From Arthrobotrys musiformis (taxonomy: Eukaryota; Ascomycota; Orbiliomycetes; Orbiliales; Orbiliaceae): 64,000 nt of DNA. Location of the stretch: positions 4,092,001 to 4,156,000 of the forward strand of contig JAVHJL010000004.1 in NCBI GenBank assembly GCA_036971715.1, given 5' to 3'. The position numbers and the translations under genes are program-made. The notes beneath the pieces were generated by a model. That model had not been told where the DNA came from and searched no databases. It worked only from the letters and a program-made list of their open reading frames with translations. Positions 25,060-36,666 of the stretch are shown here, one piece after another; the first letter of the stretch is position 1, and the number at the start of each line of letters is the position of its first letter.

Positions 25060-25290
25060 TCATCGGGAGTAGGAGTTTTTTACATACTTCGATTCGTCAG
25101 CAACTTGCTGGTCCGTCACAGCATTGCTGTGCTCGTCAGCCATATGCTTCTGCAAATTCGATCCCACCCACCTGCAATGTTGGCAGGCAATCTTCGTTCT
25201 GGAGCTGGAGTCTCTCAAACCAGCCTGGAACCTGGAGCTGATGTCCGCCGAAGTCGGGCTCAATGCTCCATCACTCTGTTCGGGCCCCAT
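25060..25290 (-). CDS. Possible small C2H2-like zinc-finger protein
   Basis: An ATG at 25290 opens a 76-aa frame on the minus strand that contains ACQHCRWVGSNLQKHMADEH, a C-x2-C-x9-H-x4-H arrangement resembling a short zinc finger. The rest is polar and shows no other domain. The frame lies about 270 bp upstream of the SMG6-like gene on the same strand, so it overlaps that gene's likely promoter. A GTATGT donor-like site (AA before GTATGT) near its end could link it to another exon, but I found no convincing partner. It could be a real small gene, an exon of a larger one, or chance. The spacing between Cys and His pairs is shorter than the classical 12. Confidence 0.3.
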   Translation of the reverse strand: MGPEQSDGALSPTSADISSRFQAGLRDSSSRTKIACQHCRWVGSNLQKHMADEHSNAVTDQQVADESKYVKNSYSR

Positions 25291-25299
25291 CGCTATCAA

Positions 25300-28130
25300 A
25301 TCTTTTACGTTCTAGTTTTGAAGATGAGAGGGAATTGTTTTCTTTCAAAAAAAAAAAAACTATCTAAGGTAAGTGTTGGAATCCACCAATTTCATCAGTT
25401 TTCTGTGTTTTGACAATTTTTATAGGCAGGCTTTGATGACTTTAAGGCTGTTTGTAGCCTCGTCACGTGACTCACCTCGATTTTGTGCCTTTGAAGTCAA
25501 AAAAGTACGTTCTTACAGCAAGAAGGTTGGGATCAGTTTCAAAGGTCCTATCTATAGTAAAATCTGGTCTGGGTAGCCGGGCGAGGTGTTGGGAAAACGG
25601 TACGTAGCCGCTCTGCAGGTATAGTAAATCGGGCGGATCTTTGCCGGGTCTAATTTTTGCTGAAAGATGAGTCTCGTAACCGATCATACGTCTACCTTCT
25701 GGGACATTTTAGATGTCGTCTCGGTGTGGTATTTTTGCTTTTTTTGGTAGAATTTCAAGATTCTACGATGCCCGTTCAGACGACGTACGTGGATTTAAAG
25801 GAAAAGACAGCGCACGCCGGTACTAAAACAATATAGATGGCCAGGAGGGGCCGAAGAGCGGAAAAGTATATTTGTAATATTTTTGCTAACTTGGGTTCTC
25901 GTTCTTTTTAAGGATTCGACGAGATATATTTTAGGCAGGGAGCTTGAAATATGGTTATCAAGAAGATAAAATGCTTGTGTTTGATTCAAGAAAAAAGTCG
26001 GTCTGCAACCTGCGATTCCATTATATTATATAGTTGATTTTCAAGGAGAAATGATTCTGGGGACCAGTTGATCGTCCAGACCCGAAAAAAGAAAAAAAAA
26101 AGATCCTGCAGCTGTCCCTCGCGGTATTTCGCGTTCTGTTTTAGAGAAAGCAGGCTTGCATGTACCAGGATTTACTTTTTTTGGTTCGCGAACCAACGCG
26201 AAGGCCCGGGTGGCCTCCAAACTCGGGTGGATGAGGTCCCCGCCACTGGCCTTTAGGACCTTTCCATTCCCACAAAGAATTTCTGTTCCTAGGCAAGAAA
26301 ACCATGGTCTGGCAAAGCGCATTAAGACAAAGCCCATGAACTCAATGAAGGATTGAAAAATTAACATACGAAGTATAAAAGGGCAAAAATGCTCCAACAA
26401 GGCTTGGAGTTCGTAGCAATATCAGGTGACAGATCCTTTGGATAGGCAGAATTGACAGCAAAAATGCCTAGGAATGGCTATAGGATAATCCCAAAAGTCA
26501 GAAAATAAAAAGGACCCAAGGCGCCGTAGCCGATGGTTGTGAATTGCTTCGAAGATAATATGTGTTAGCGGGTATTCCATATGTCGGCCTATCTCTGCTT
26601 TCTTGAATCACAAGGCTCGTCCGAAAGCCCACCTTTTAAAGTTTTTAGCATAGGTGAGCGTCCCAAACCATTTTTTCGGCATGTTAGTGGGGGATGCTCT
26701 CTGCCTTGATTTTCAGCAGAGCCGCAATCAGTCAATAGTATTTTTGGAGTCATTTGCAATCGACGGTGGGGTCATCCGGCACCCAACCCGCAGCTAGTCT
26801 ATTCCAGAACAAGCACTAGCGCTAGATGCTTCCTAGCGACCCCAAATTTCAGCCCTCGATACCACCGAATGTTGACGGATTGTGTTCCAGGCCAATCAAA
26901 GCCAGATATGTCGATAGAGATCTAGATCTATAGCAGTTGCCGAGCTTGATCCCGCCAGCGCTGCAGCAGCGACCTTCTGCATATTCCCTTGGGCCCCACT
27001 ATATATACTTTGACTTAGTTACGGGAAAAATTTAATAGTACTATTGCCTACATAGTATTTTACGTATCAAGTACAAATAAATTTCCCAATAATATTGCAA
27101 AGGGCCTAGAAGTGATAGCGCCTGTCATAAATTAGCGGTCACAATGCACCGGACATAGATAAGAATAGTGGTATCGATCCAACTATCCATATTTATTGTA
27201 CAGAAACAGCAGCCTTATATGAAACTATATACAGCTTCGAACGATGATTTTTAAATGCTTATAATTATCGGTCGAATTATCCGATAGTGTCGTAACTATA
27301 TAAGATACATATGCGCGAGAGATAGGACCCATTGGAGGCCTCTAATATTGATATATCGATGCCAGAGAATTCTAGAATCACTGGCCCGTCACATTTTAAG
27401 CCCGTTTGTGGTAGCCCGTGGCCTCGTCTAGACGTCACATGCGCAAAAGAATCGGGGTCCGTGCGCCGAATATCATATATGGTCGACCAAGACCCCTAGC
27501 GTCTCAACCTATGCCGATACTATAGCTATAAGTACGAACATGTAAATATAAACCCCACAATGCTTCTACTGTGGCTTGTTATCAAAATAATAATCAATGC
27601 GTCAGTTCATGATATGGTCCCAGAGTATTATATGTTACACTATGAAATCTTACTACCGACATGTACTCTCATGCCTACATCTAGGCTATTGTTTGTATAC
27701 GATACAAATGCAATTTTATAACCCGAACGATCCATATCAATATCGAAATACCGTCTCTGCCATTTTGTTAAACTCATATATTTATTTCATCATACTCGGT
27801 AGCCCTGCGGGCAATGGGATCATATAATAATGTATTTTCTGAATCGATTCGAAGGGAGCTAGCAATTGCCAAGATGCATATGCAAGAGGTCGTTGCGATT
27901 GAAATATGCGCGGAAGCGAACATATATGTATACATGTTTACGTAGAGGTAATAAATTTATAGATTGATTTAGCCTGTAGGCTAGTCCTAAGTAGAATACA
28001 TTGAGGGTAGAATACAATTAGTCTGGGGGACGCCGAATACAATGTTGAATATTACTCTTGAAAAAAGGTAGAAAGCCTTTGAATACGCCCCGATCCATCG
28101 CCGTTATACGTTACCCGCTCCTGATGCGAC
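25300..28130. other. Gene-free region between the SMG6-like gene and the adhesin gene
   Basis: About 2.8 kb without a supported gene. It holds a donor/acceptor-like pair on the + strand (GTAAGT near 25370, TTTTTATAG near 25425) with no meaningful coding frame around it, A-rich runs near 25347 and 26090, and AT-rich DNA from 27000 to 28030. All open frames are short and without domains. Confidence 0.45.
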
Positions 28131-29286
28131 TTAATTCTCCTGTCCGAATGCTGGGAAAGCCGGGAACTGAGCTCCGGTGCCTGAATCGCAAGGACGCTGA
28201 ACAAAGTACGGCGAAGCAACATTGTTTTGCACGAAATATTCTCCAGAACTAGAAGTAACTTGGAATACGTAACCGCACGGCCCACCGCTATTCTCCAACA
28301 CAAATCTGAACGGGAGATATTCTCCAACGGTAAGGTATACTTCGTATGATGCTGAAGTTGGGCCGGTTACATAGTAAGCGACTGCATTCGCATTGCTCTT
28401 CGACCAGCCAGAAATGGCTTTTTCACGAAGCCACAAGCCGGCAAGGTTATCGGCCTGGAGGATTTCGAATATATATTTTCCAGTTTTAGGTGCATAGAAA
28501 AAACCACGGTAGGATAGAGCGTATAAGTTGCTAATAGCATCATTAACAACAAAGCCGTGAGGAGAGGTCCCGTTGACGAGTGCCACAAGGCCTAGGATAC
28601 TAGTGATGGTTTTATTGTAAGGGTTGACTGTTTTGAAATGAGTGAAATCATTTTCGGCCGGGAGACCGCCTGTCTCTTGGAAGGGAGAGTCATAGATTGC
28701 AACTTCAAGACCGCTGTTGCTACACCCAGTATCGGGTACCGCGCTAGGTGAAGCGATAACTGTAGAAACTGTAGTACTAGTAGTTACTTCGCCGGGGAGA
28801 GACGTTGTACTAGTCTCCGTCCTAGTTGTTGTACTGGTCTCCGTCCTAGTTGTTGTACTGGTATCCGTCCTAGTTGTTGTACTGGTCTCCGTCCTAGTCG
28901 TTGTACTGGTATCCGTCCTAGTTGTTGTGGCTGTCGACGTTACCACGGGAAGGGTCTTTGTGGACGTCTTTGTGGACGTCTTTGTGGCCGTCTTTGTAGA
29001 CGTTTTGGCGGGGAGAGTCTTTGTCTTAAAGACTGTATTTGTTTTAGTCTTCAAATACTTCGTCGTCGTTTTATACTTGGTCGTGTATCTGGTTAGAGTT
29101 TTCGTTGGACCTATAGCAGTTGATTTGTTAGCTATAGTAGGAAGTATATATCGGGAGTATCTAAAGGATCTTACAGTAGGCCCGTTCTTGCAGCTCATTT
29201 CCAGTATCTGGAAGGATCAGAGACGCTGAAGCCCCTGTTGTGGCCAAAGCCAACAGAAAACCGGGCAAAATACGACCGAAACGCAT
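28131..29286 (-). CDS. Secreted GLEYA-type adhesin with Thr-rich repeat stalk
   Basis: Exon 1 is 29286-29175 and exon 2 is 29110-28131; the 64-nt intron has GTAAGA, branch GCTAAC and CTATAG, joined in phase 1. The product is 363 aa. Exon 1 adds a clear signal peptide (MRFGRILPGFLLALATTGASA) missing from the downstream frame alone. Residues about 40-140 form a Thr/Lys-rich stalk with four KTST units and five eight-residue TTTRTETS units. Residues about 160-345 resemble the GLEYA/PA14-like lectin domain of fungal adhesins (GLEVAIYD, FFYAPKTGKYIFEI, DNLAGLWLREKAISGW, LPFRFVLENSGG). No GPI signal is visible at the C terminus (ends FPAFGQEN), so cell-wall linkage is unclear. The role in adhesion is inferred from the family. 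Confidence 0.85.
28807..28926 (-). repeat. Five tandem 24-nt units encoding TTTRT(D/E)TS
   Basis: Five copies of a 24-nt unit (on the + strand GTACTGGTCTCCGTCCTAG plus TTGTT), differing at one or two positions each, inside the adhesin stalk. The changing position swaps Asp and Glu. The near identity points to recent expansion and likely length variation between strains. Confidence 0.95.
28954..29001 (-). repeat. Four tandem 12-nt units encoding KTST/KTAT
   Basis: Four copies of a 12-nt unit (+ strand GTCTTTGTGGAC) next to the 24-nt array, in frame, in the same stalk. Confidence 0.9.
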
Positions 29287-31589
29287 GATGATAGTAGTGA
29301 AGCAACGGACTAAAGGATTTGAAAGTACTTCAAGTTGCTACTGGCTGATGGAGAGAACCTGAGGATGGCGATATCCACCTTGAGATCTGAGACTCGGCTC
29401 CATTTTATAGACCGAGATATCTTGACTTCATAAATCCATGGGGCTGGTTTAACCAACTATGAGTAACTTGGCCATCCTGTGCAAAATATTGAGGACGTCG
29501 ATATCAGTTAGACTGAGGATCGAGGGCCGTAGCGGAGCGGGACCCTTTGAAGTTTGGCTAACTACCTAGGTATAGAGCGAATACAAAACATTGTATAATA
29601 CTTATGATCATGAGATCGGTGACCCGTTTGGAGACGTGAAGTAGCTCAGGGTTTGATAGGTCGCAGGGTTGCCTCCCCGCTAGAAGATGCGCCATATAGC
29701 TGTATATGCACACATATATCGTTCAAATCGAGCATATATCAAATGATTTTGCTATGCACTGGTCCTTCGCGTGCGCAAATATTTCAGGTCAATGGTCCTT
29801 GTGGGGGTTGGAAGTTGCAATTGGAGGTTGGCGAGAGGTCAAAAGAAGCGACGGCGTGTTAGAGAGGTTCATTTGCATTGCCTGCTTTGCATCGAGGCTG
29901 TTAAGTTATTATATACATATATATAAAGGCGTTACACGGCCTCGCGAAACCGATAGAAGGCGTTGTATAAGTTACAATTATAGTGATTTAGGTCTTCAAT
30001 CGTTTGTTGCATTTTGTGGGCCTTAGCCAACCCGGGCTACTTTTGCATAAAATAATACTTGGGTACACAAACGATCTCACAGAACGCCGTGATCCGGCGG
30101 GGAGCGGTATAGCAGCTGTTATCAGCCGAAAAGCCATCGATCTTTCAATTAGTAACTCTCGCAGCTACACAAAAATAATCGTTTGGCAACATTAAGAATC
30201 TAACCGGAATTTACATCGCTTGCGTGCAATCGTACAAAAAAAAAAAAAACACAAAAAACAAAGGCGGCCGGCGGAAAAGGGAGTTGACAAATCCGAAAAA
30301 ATAAAAAGAAAGAAGGGAATTTTCCGCCGTGCCGTTCTATATGTATACATATATACATACACCGCCAAGGTGGCCTATTGATTGATTAAATCGTTGAGGC
30401 CCTTAGGAGGGAAGGGGTTTCCTTTTTACGAGGTAAATTTGACTGGGCAAAAACGGTGACACTACAATCATATAAGGTATACACTTCGAATCCATATAGT
30501 ATATAGTCTAGGGGGCGTTCAGATGTGGCTTGGAGACCCTTCTTTTCTATGCAATGACTGGCATCTAGCCCTCAGGGTCCCTCAATCGAAGATATCATTG
30601 CATTTTTGGCTACGACATCGATCCGTATACCTTAGAGCCCAGACTAACCCTCGAGGAAATCCAATGGTCTCGTTATAGTTAGCGCTTCCAATCAAACTTG
30701 CATTAAATAAGCCTCAGAGACACAAATGCTTATTTTTTGCCATAAAAAAAATTTTTTTTTTTTTGAGGGGAGAGTTTCGGGAATCGAGAATATAATATCT
30801 TGCTTTAACGTGATACCAGTGCGTACGTGTAGGAGCAAAGTTATCTATAGCTTTCTAGCACTTTGGTATCGTATATCAGCTATTTCATACCGAACCGAAC
30901 CACTGATAATAGGGGCAGTAGTATAGTAAAATTGCCTAATGAATTCATGGGGAAATCCTAATCTCATGAAATACCTAAATATCGATACATATCAATATCG
31001 ACCCCTATAGCCGAATCTCTAGCCATCGATATCCGCTAGCCCCAGTACTTACGCCACGGGAAACTATGGGCAAGATATCTATCGCAGGTGACCGTGGTTG
31101 TGTTTGTCCGGCCGGCTATTACGATTTTGCCACTTCAGGCAGTGCGAGGCGAGACAAGCTGAAAAGAGACATAGAGCTCGCTAGACTACTCCACATCGAG
31201 CAGGAAATCTCCTGAAGGTCAGGTCAGGTCAGATCAGGTCAGGTAGTTCAGCTTAGGGCTACAGTCGAGCTTGTGAAGCTCATCTCCATCTCTTCTTCAC
31301 CTCATTCATCTGGAACTACATCATCTTGCATCTGCATCTGCACCCTGCAAGGTCCAACTTCACCTCCCATCAACCAGTGGCTATCGATATTGACTTTGCC
31401 TCGCTTATACGTACGCACGTTACGCATCTCTGGGGGAGGCAGCTATATTTGGGGCCTCTTGTAATCCCCGATCGAACGATCGGTCAACCAATTTGATTCC
31501 TCTTCGTCACTCGCCACCGGCCGGATTCACACTCGCATTCGCATTCGCGTCTCCTGAGTCCATATCACTCTTTCTATTCGACCCCCGCC
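29287..31589. other. Divergent intergenic region between the adhesin gene and the Ser/Pro-rich gene
   Basis: This 2.3-kb region contains the promoters of two divergent genes. It has A runs near 30237-30250, an A/T homopolymer palindrome near 30745-30765 and a short AGGTC array (separate entry). No gene is supported. Confidence 0.5.
31216..31245 (+). repeat. Six tandem AGGTC pentamers
   Basis: Six units of AGGTC, the fourth changed to AGATC and the sixth to AGGTA, about 345 bp upstream of the next start codon. AGGTCA is a half-site for several zinc-finger regulators in other organisms, so a regulatory role is possible but unproven. Confidence 0.85.
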
Positions 31590-32399
31590 ATGTCCAATTA
31601 TTCTCCTCGCCGGCCTGACGCAACAATTCAATCGACCTTGAGAGCTGCTACAATATCTCCGAATAGTGCTAGACATTCTAGACGCCCTGCATTAATTCCG
31701 GCTGCGGCCTTCAATGCCTTAGAATCGACGGCAGATCTTTCTTCCATCCTCCCTGATCTTCACGGGTTGCACGATGGCGGTTCTGTGTACATCCTTCCTC
31801 CGGCTCCACCTCCGCCGGAGCTCTTGTTAAAGATGAAATTGGAACAGCAGCAACACCTCAAACCGCGTCCGGCAGCTCTTCGACGCGATCTGAGCAGTTC
31901 TAGTCTCTCAGCGGATGCTTCTGATGTGGATATAGAGGGAGACTGGGATATGAGTGGGACAGAAACTCCCGTTCAACAGCCGGCGTTACCAGGTGTTCGG
32001 AATAAAGTTAGCAATACGATCAGGCGGTGGTCTATGAAAGATCTAGTCGACGTCGACCAGAAAGACGAAGAAGTGTTTGAGACACCTAAGCAGTACATTC
32101 ACAAAAGACAATCTTCGACTGTCTCACAGGACCTATTTTCGTGGGTACGTAGGTTCCCGTTGATTGCCTTGTATAATCATCTATAGCCGAACTGGATAAC
32201 TAAGACAGGAGATAATCACGCGCAGGTTAATTCTTCCACAGATGCCGAGACGGGAGTTCGAATGGTTGAGATCAACCATAGAGTCATCAAAGACCTTGAT
32301 AGTCTCCCAACCAGTCCCATGTCGTCCACATCACACCCTGATATCCAGCGCCAGCTCGAGCGCCTTCAGCAGGCTACAAGGATCTTACATGAGCTATAA
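31590..32399 (+). CDS. Uncharacterised Ser/Pro-rich protein with C-terminal helix
   Basis: Exon 1 is 31590-32144 and exon 2 is 32226-32399; the 81-nt intron has GTACGT, a CTAAG branch-like site and CGCAG, joined in phase 0. The product is 242 aa. I do not recognise the family. Residues 1-60 are Ser/Arg/Ala-rich; about 70-85 is Pro-rich (PPAPPPPELLLKMKLEQQQ); about 105-130 is a Ser run followed by an acidic patch (DASDVDIEGDWDM); about 145-165 is basic (NTIRRWSMKDLVDVDQKDEE). Exon 2 ends in an amphipathic helix (IQRQLERLQQATRILHEL) that may form a coiled coil. There is no signal peptide or membrane segment, so it is probably cytosolic or nuclear and largely disordered. The splice is supported because exon 2 continues a Glu/Leu-rich frame to a natural stop. 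Confidence 0.75.
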
Positions 32400-33132
32400 T
32401 ATGCATTATTCTACACGAACTATTTTCCTTTTGCGATCTGGTACGACTATGATGACAAAATCACAATATACCCAACCTTGACGAAATCATTTGCTATCCA
32501 ATGCAACCAAGCAATACCTGCTATGACAAAAACGAAAAAACGGAACAAAAAAACAGCGCCAAAAAAAAGAACGATAATTTTACGATGATGCACGAATTTA
32601 TATGAACAAAGTTTATAGACACTCTGTTTACGCCATGTGGTTTGCTGCCTTTCAAGCTTTGATCTTCAGCGAGACAATTTTTCTTTCTTCCAATCATTCA
32701 TCTCTATCACTTTCTTTCTCTTCTTATCATTAAAATTATATCATATACTTGGAGTTTCGGGAGCAGACAGCCTCATATTTTGACACAAAGCGGCGTCCTT
32801 TTTTTTTCCTCCTTCATTTTTTTGAACGCCTGCTTTCCCAGTTGTTTGCAGTCTTTTTTCAGAATCTTTTAATGATGTGGATATTATTTCATTTCTTGTT
32901 ACCGTCGAATGGATTTGTGGAACGGGGTTCGTCCCGCGGTCTACTTTGGCTGGGTTATCCCTTGGGAACCCAATTGTTCTTAGAGAATTCTAATTGCAAT
33001 TCCCTCGTCTTAGGTGGATGAGACCTTCAGTACGGGAACGTAGTATCGATATACCTCCAGACCACGATATACCTAGCCTCGATGCCAGACGGCCAACTTA
33101 ATGGACGATACACAGTTGTTCTCACCATGGTG

Positions 33133-33149
33133 GTCTGGGTACGGGACAA
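33133..33149. repeat. Copy of the dispersed GTAC-centred word
   Basis: The sequence GTCTGGGTACGGGACAA differs by one base from the core found at 42641-42657 and, inverted, at 12301-12317. Confidence 0.55.
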
Positions 33150-35348
33150 CGTTGTTCTCGGGACCACAATCCTCGCTAAATTCGCCACCCTCTTCCACAC
33201 CCCCCTCCTTTTGTCTTTCTTGATCCAGTTGCACATGCATTAATTGCATCATGAAGCTTTGGATCCTTAATATTTGTAATACTCTGACTATTTCCTTTCC
33301 CTTTCTAACCGATCCTTTTAGAGCAATCTTCCGACTAGCAAGCAATCTTCTTAGTCTGGGGGGTTGCTCACAATCTTCTGAATTCATGAAGCCCCTTGCC
33401 CATTGTAACAATAGAGCTTTCTAGGAGATCCTGTTTGCATTTCGTCACATCATTTGACAAGTTACCATATTAGGTCAGATCGTGGAACATACATAACGTT
33501 GATAATTTCAGTTTGAGTGTTTTTGCGTAGAACTTTGATAAGCCTGGTTCGGACACGGCTAGGGCACGGCTGATACCTACATATATCGTGATCTTAAGAT
33601 TGCTCGAACAGGCAATGCACTAATGGCACGTGCGCGTGCCCTTGAGCCGTTCTCGTTTTCTCACGATAAGCTGGGCGGTTATTTTTTGCGTTCAATTCAC
33701 AGCCTCAGGTAGGCGCTGAGGTTTTGACTATGCCACTAACATGCTTTAATTTATGTCAGATATGGGGGGCCAGGCCTGGTTTGGCCTAATTGCAAGAACG
33801 CCGCTGCGATGTGCGATTCTTTGATTTCTGGCCATAGCGATACGATTTTTTAGGACCTCTCGATGTTGATTGCCTTTCACATAAATCCGATGGCGCGTCT
33901 TGATGTAACTCGAGTAATACTCAGGTTTCCGAAAAGTCGAGATGTGTTGCATATACGTATATGCGCATTAATATTGAACGCACGCCTGTTGGAAAAGTTG
34001 GATCCACTGACGTTGGAGCTCGGGTCCCGGGATGCCATGCATGATTCACCCGTTCTTCTTGTGAAGGATTCAGCCTCGTGAGAAATGAGCTTGAAGTCGA
34101 GCTCTTGATCGCTGTGCTGACAGTTGAATATTCAGAGCTCCGATTCCGATGGGCATTAGTCTCGTTCCCAGGCGAATTCGACGTCGCTAGCTGATTGGAC
34201 AGTGGATGTTCGGGCTAATTCAAATTTAGCTGAGGGTGGACACAACACTCCAAACCAAATATTTCGTGTGACTGGCCGTCGCGTGCTGCAAACCTTTGGC
34301 GTGCATTTCGCGATGTCGAGTTCGGGGGATAAGGTATTCGCGGTTCGATTCGGATTTTACATGTACAATCATCCCATGTAAGCTTTATGGCACGACATGT
34401 GTACGGCTGATCTGTCGGATTCGGAGATACGCTAAGTTTACTTTCAATGTTGTCAAAGGGTTCATTGGTGTTGGGGCTCCGCGAAATTCGAAATCTGTTG
34501 GTACCCGAGAATGCGGTTGGATCCATGTTCATGGAAAGGTGCTGTTTATAGTTAGATGAGGGTCGAGTATATAGGATTTGGGGATGAAGGATCATTGGTG
34601 CCATGGTACGAGGGTTTCATATTATAATCGATCTGAAATCGGAGTTAGAAATACTACTATTGATGCTGGTCAGAGTTTTGGTATGCACAGCCTCTACACC
34701 AAGCTCGAGGCAGCTGAAGCTCGATGTCTAATAGCAATCGATTGGTATTGGATCTATAGAGGAACTATGTCGGTATCAATAGATATCCCAAATTAATTTC
34801 GGATCCAACTCACGAACTCAAAGGTCGATATCTGGAGCGATATAAGTCCCTGCATAGCAGCTTTGTTTCAAAATCTCGATAGCTCTATGCACGTTGACGC
34901 ACGCGCGCATGGCCATGTATTACGGGGGTTGATGGGATGAATGCACTGGAGCGCCCCCTAGACTAATGCACTGGTGCACTTGCCTGCATGTAACAGGTGC
35001 CAGTCTGATATTGGTTTCGCGAGGCTGTCTGGATTAATGCGGCCTCAATCGTCCATTAAGTTGGCCGAGCCAGTTCAAGGAACAAAGCGATCCCCAGACT
35101 TAACCTCGATTCCAGCCGCAGACTACCAAATTAAATCTCGCGGAGGCTGGCTTTATGACCCCTAGACTCCTGACTCCGTGTACTAGCTTTATGAGTTGTC
35201 CCCGACTTTGTCAATACATCCTGATCAAGATCTATGTTGGAACCCGATTTCAGTTATAATATAACGTTACACAAGTGTGACGTTGCTATCCGCTATAGGA
35301 TATCGATCGGTCCCGATTCAACACCGTCCTAGAGCTCTGTCGATACTA

Positions 35349-35366
35349 ATATATATATATATATAT
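35349..35366. repeat. (AT)n microsatellite
   Basis: Nine uninterrupted AT dinucleotides in non-coding DNA. Confidence 0.9.
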
Positions 35367-36000
35367 TTTACAAAACACAAGATCCTGATGGGATAACATA
35401 AAATGCCGGGGCAGGTTATACGTGTCAGGATATGCAAGGGGGTTGCCAATAGCTCGAGGCTACCAATATATCTGGCTAACGCGCCAAGATGTTCCTTCAG
35501 AAAAGATTCTTTGCACGTACATATACATAGTATGTGGATTCCCGGATACATGCATATATGTAACGCTGTGACCGGAATGTCCGTGTCTTGGTAGCCCGGG
35601 GCTGGGGTTGCGTACTAAGCTACTCTGTAGTTTAACCAGGCCTTTCGAATTCTGGGTGTGAGACACTCAGGCCTTTCAGTATGGGAGCCTTTCAGTATAA
35701 CTGGGATTTGGGAAGGTTCGGCTTGGTCTGTGTACAAGATACGGGCCTCCGCGAGCGCTTCCGATTGAGTTTTTCGAGTTTGAATATACTTGGACCCGCC
35801 ACTACGGGACGTATCACAGCTGAATAAACTGAGACATGGCGTCCTAGATAGGCTAATGATGCCAGAGACAGCACACCACCATAACGTCCCTCCCTTCTTA
35901 ATGTGTGCAAACTGTTGCAGATTGAGGGCTCCATTTCGCGGTGAGTTGGCATCTGCTGGCTTTATAATTCATTGGTTCGCTTTTTGGATCTACATAGATA

Positions 36001-36666
36001 TTATAGTATATATGAGTTGTCGGCCAGCTGATAAATCGATAGTTGCTCTATGCCTCGTTCTCTATGAACAATAACACCCAGCCTGGGGCCGCATGCGCGC
36101 ATCCTATGAAAGGTAACTTTTACCCGAAGAGTCTTTCGAAAGATACCCAGCCTGCTGAGTAGCCGCATAACTTTTGTGATGCCTGCCCTCGTGCAGTAGC
36201 CAAATATAATGTCTGCAGCCGCCTTTTCGGTGACACTAACTATTCCAAAGCCTCTATCATTGGGCAAATTCATTTCTTTCATGAAGGACATGTCATACCA
36301 CAGTGGAATGCATGAATCTCTTGCATTACACAGATAGAAAAGGCCTAAACTTCGCGCTGCGGTTGGGACTATCTTTGAGGCGGCCTCGAGGTGAAGGCCT
36401 GGCCGCCTGGAAATTCGTCCGAGGACGCTCTTGGAAACGTTCTGATTGATATTCGGAAAGAGTATGACGCCAAGTATTTGAGCGTCCCACAGACTACAAA
36501 TATTTGATATACCGTGAGCTTTTGGTGGCTGGTTAACGGTTGATGTCAAGTGAAACCCATGTACATGTATACAGTGCGGCGGCACAGTATGAAGGGCCCT
36601 AGACAGCGTTTCGATTTTGCGTTGGCAGTGTGTTATTTCCGCTACAGCGCTTCCATTTAAGCCCAC
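36001..36666 (-). other. Long open frame of uncertain coding status
   Basis: This is the longest open frame in the window (221 codons from a GTG) that I cannot tie to a gene. An estimate from stop-codon frequency gives roughly 0.1-0.2 such frames expected by chance in 64 kb, so it is borderline. The translation has a varied composition but no signal peptide, repeats or motif I know. There is no near-upstream ATG, so as a gene it would need an upstream exon, and I found none that fits. It may be a gene relic. Confidence 0.2.

Noticed and set aside
28717..29229. 170-codon Val-rich frame on the + strand
   Set aside because: It is the complement of the adhesin's Thr-rich repeat stalk; the repeat phase keeps this frame open.
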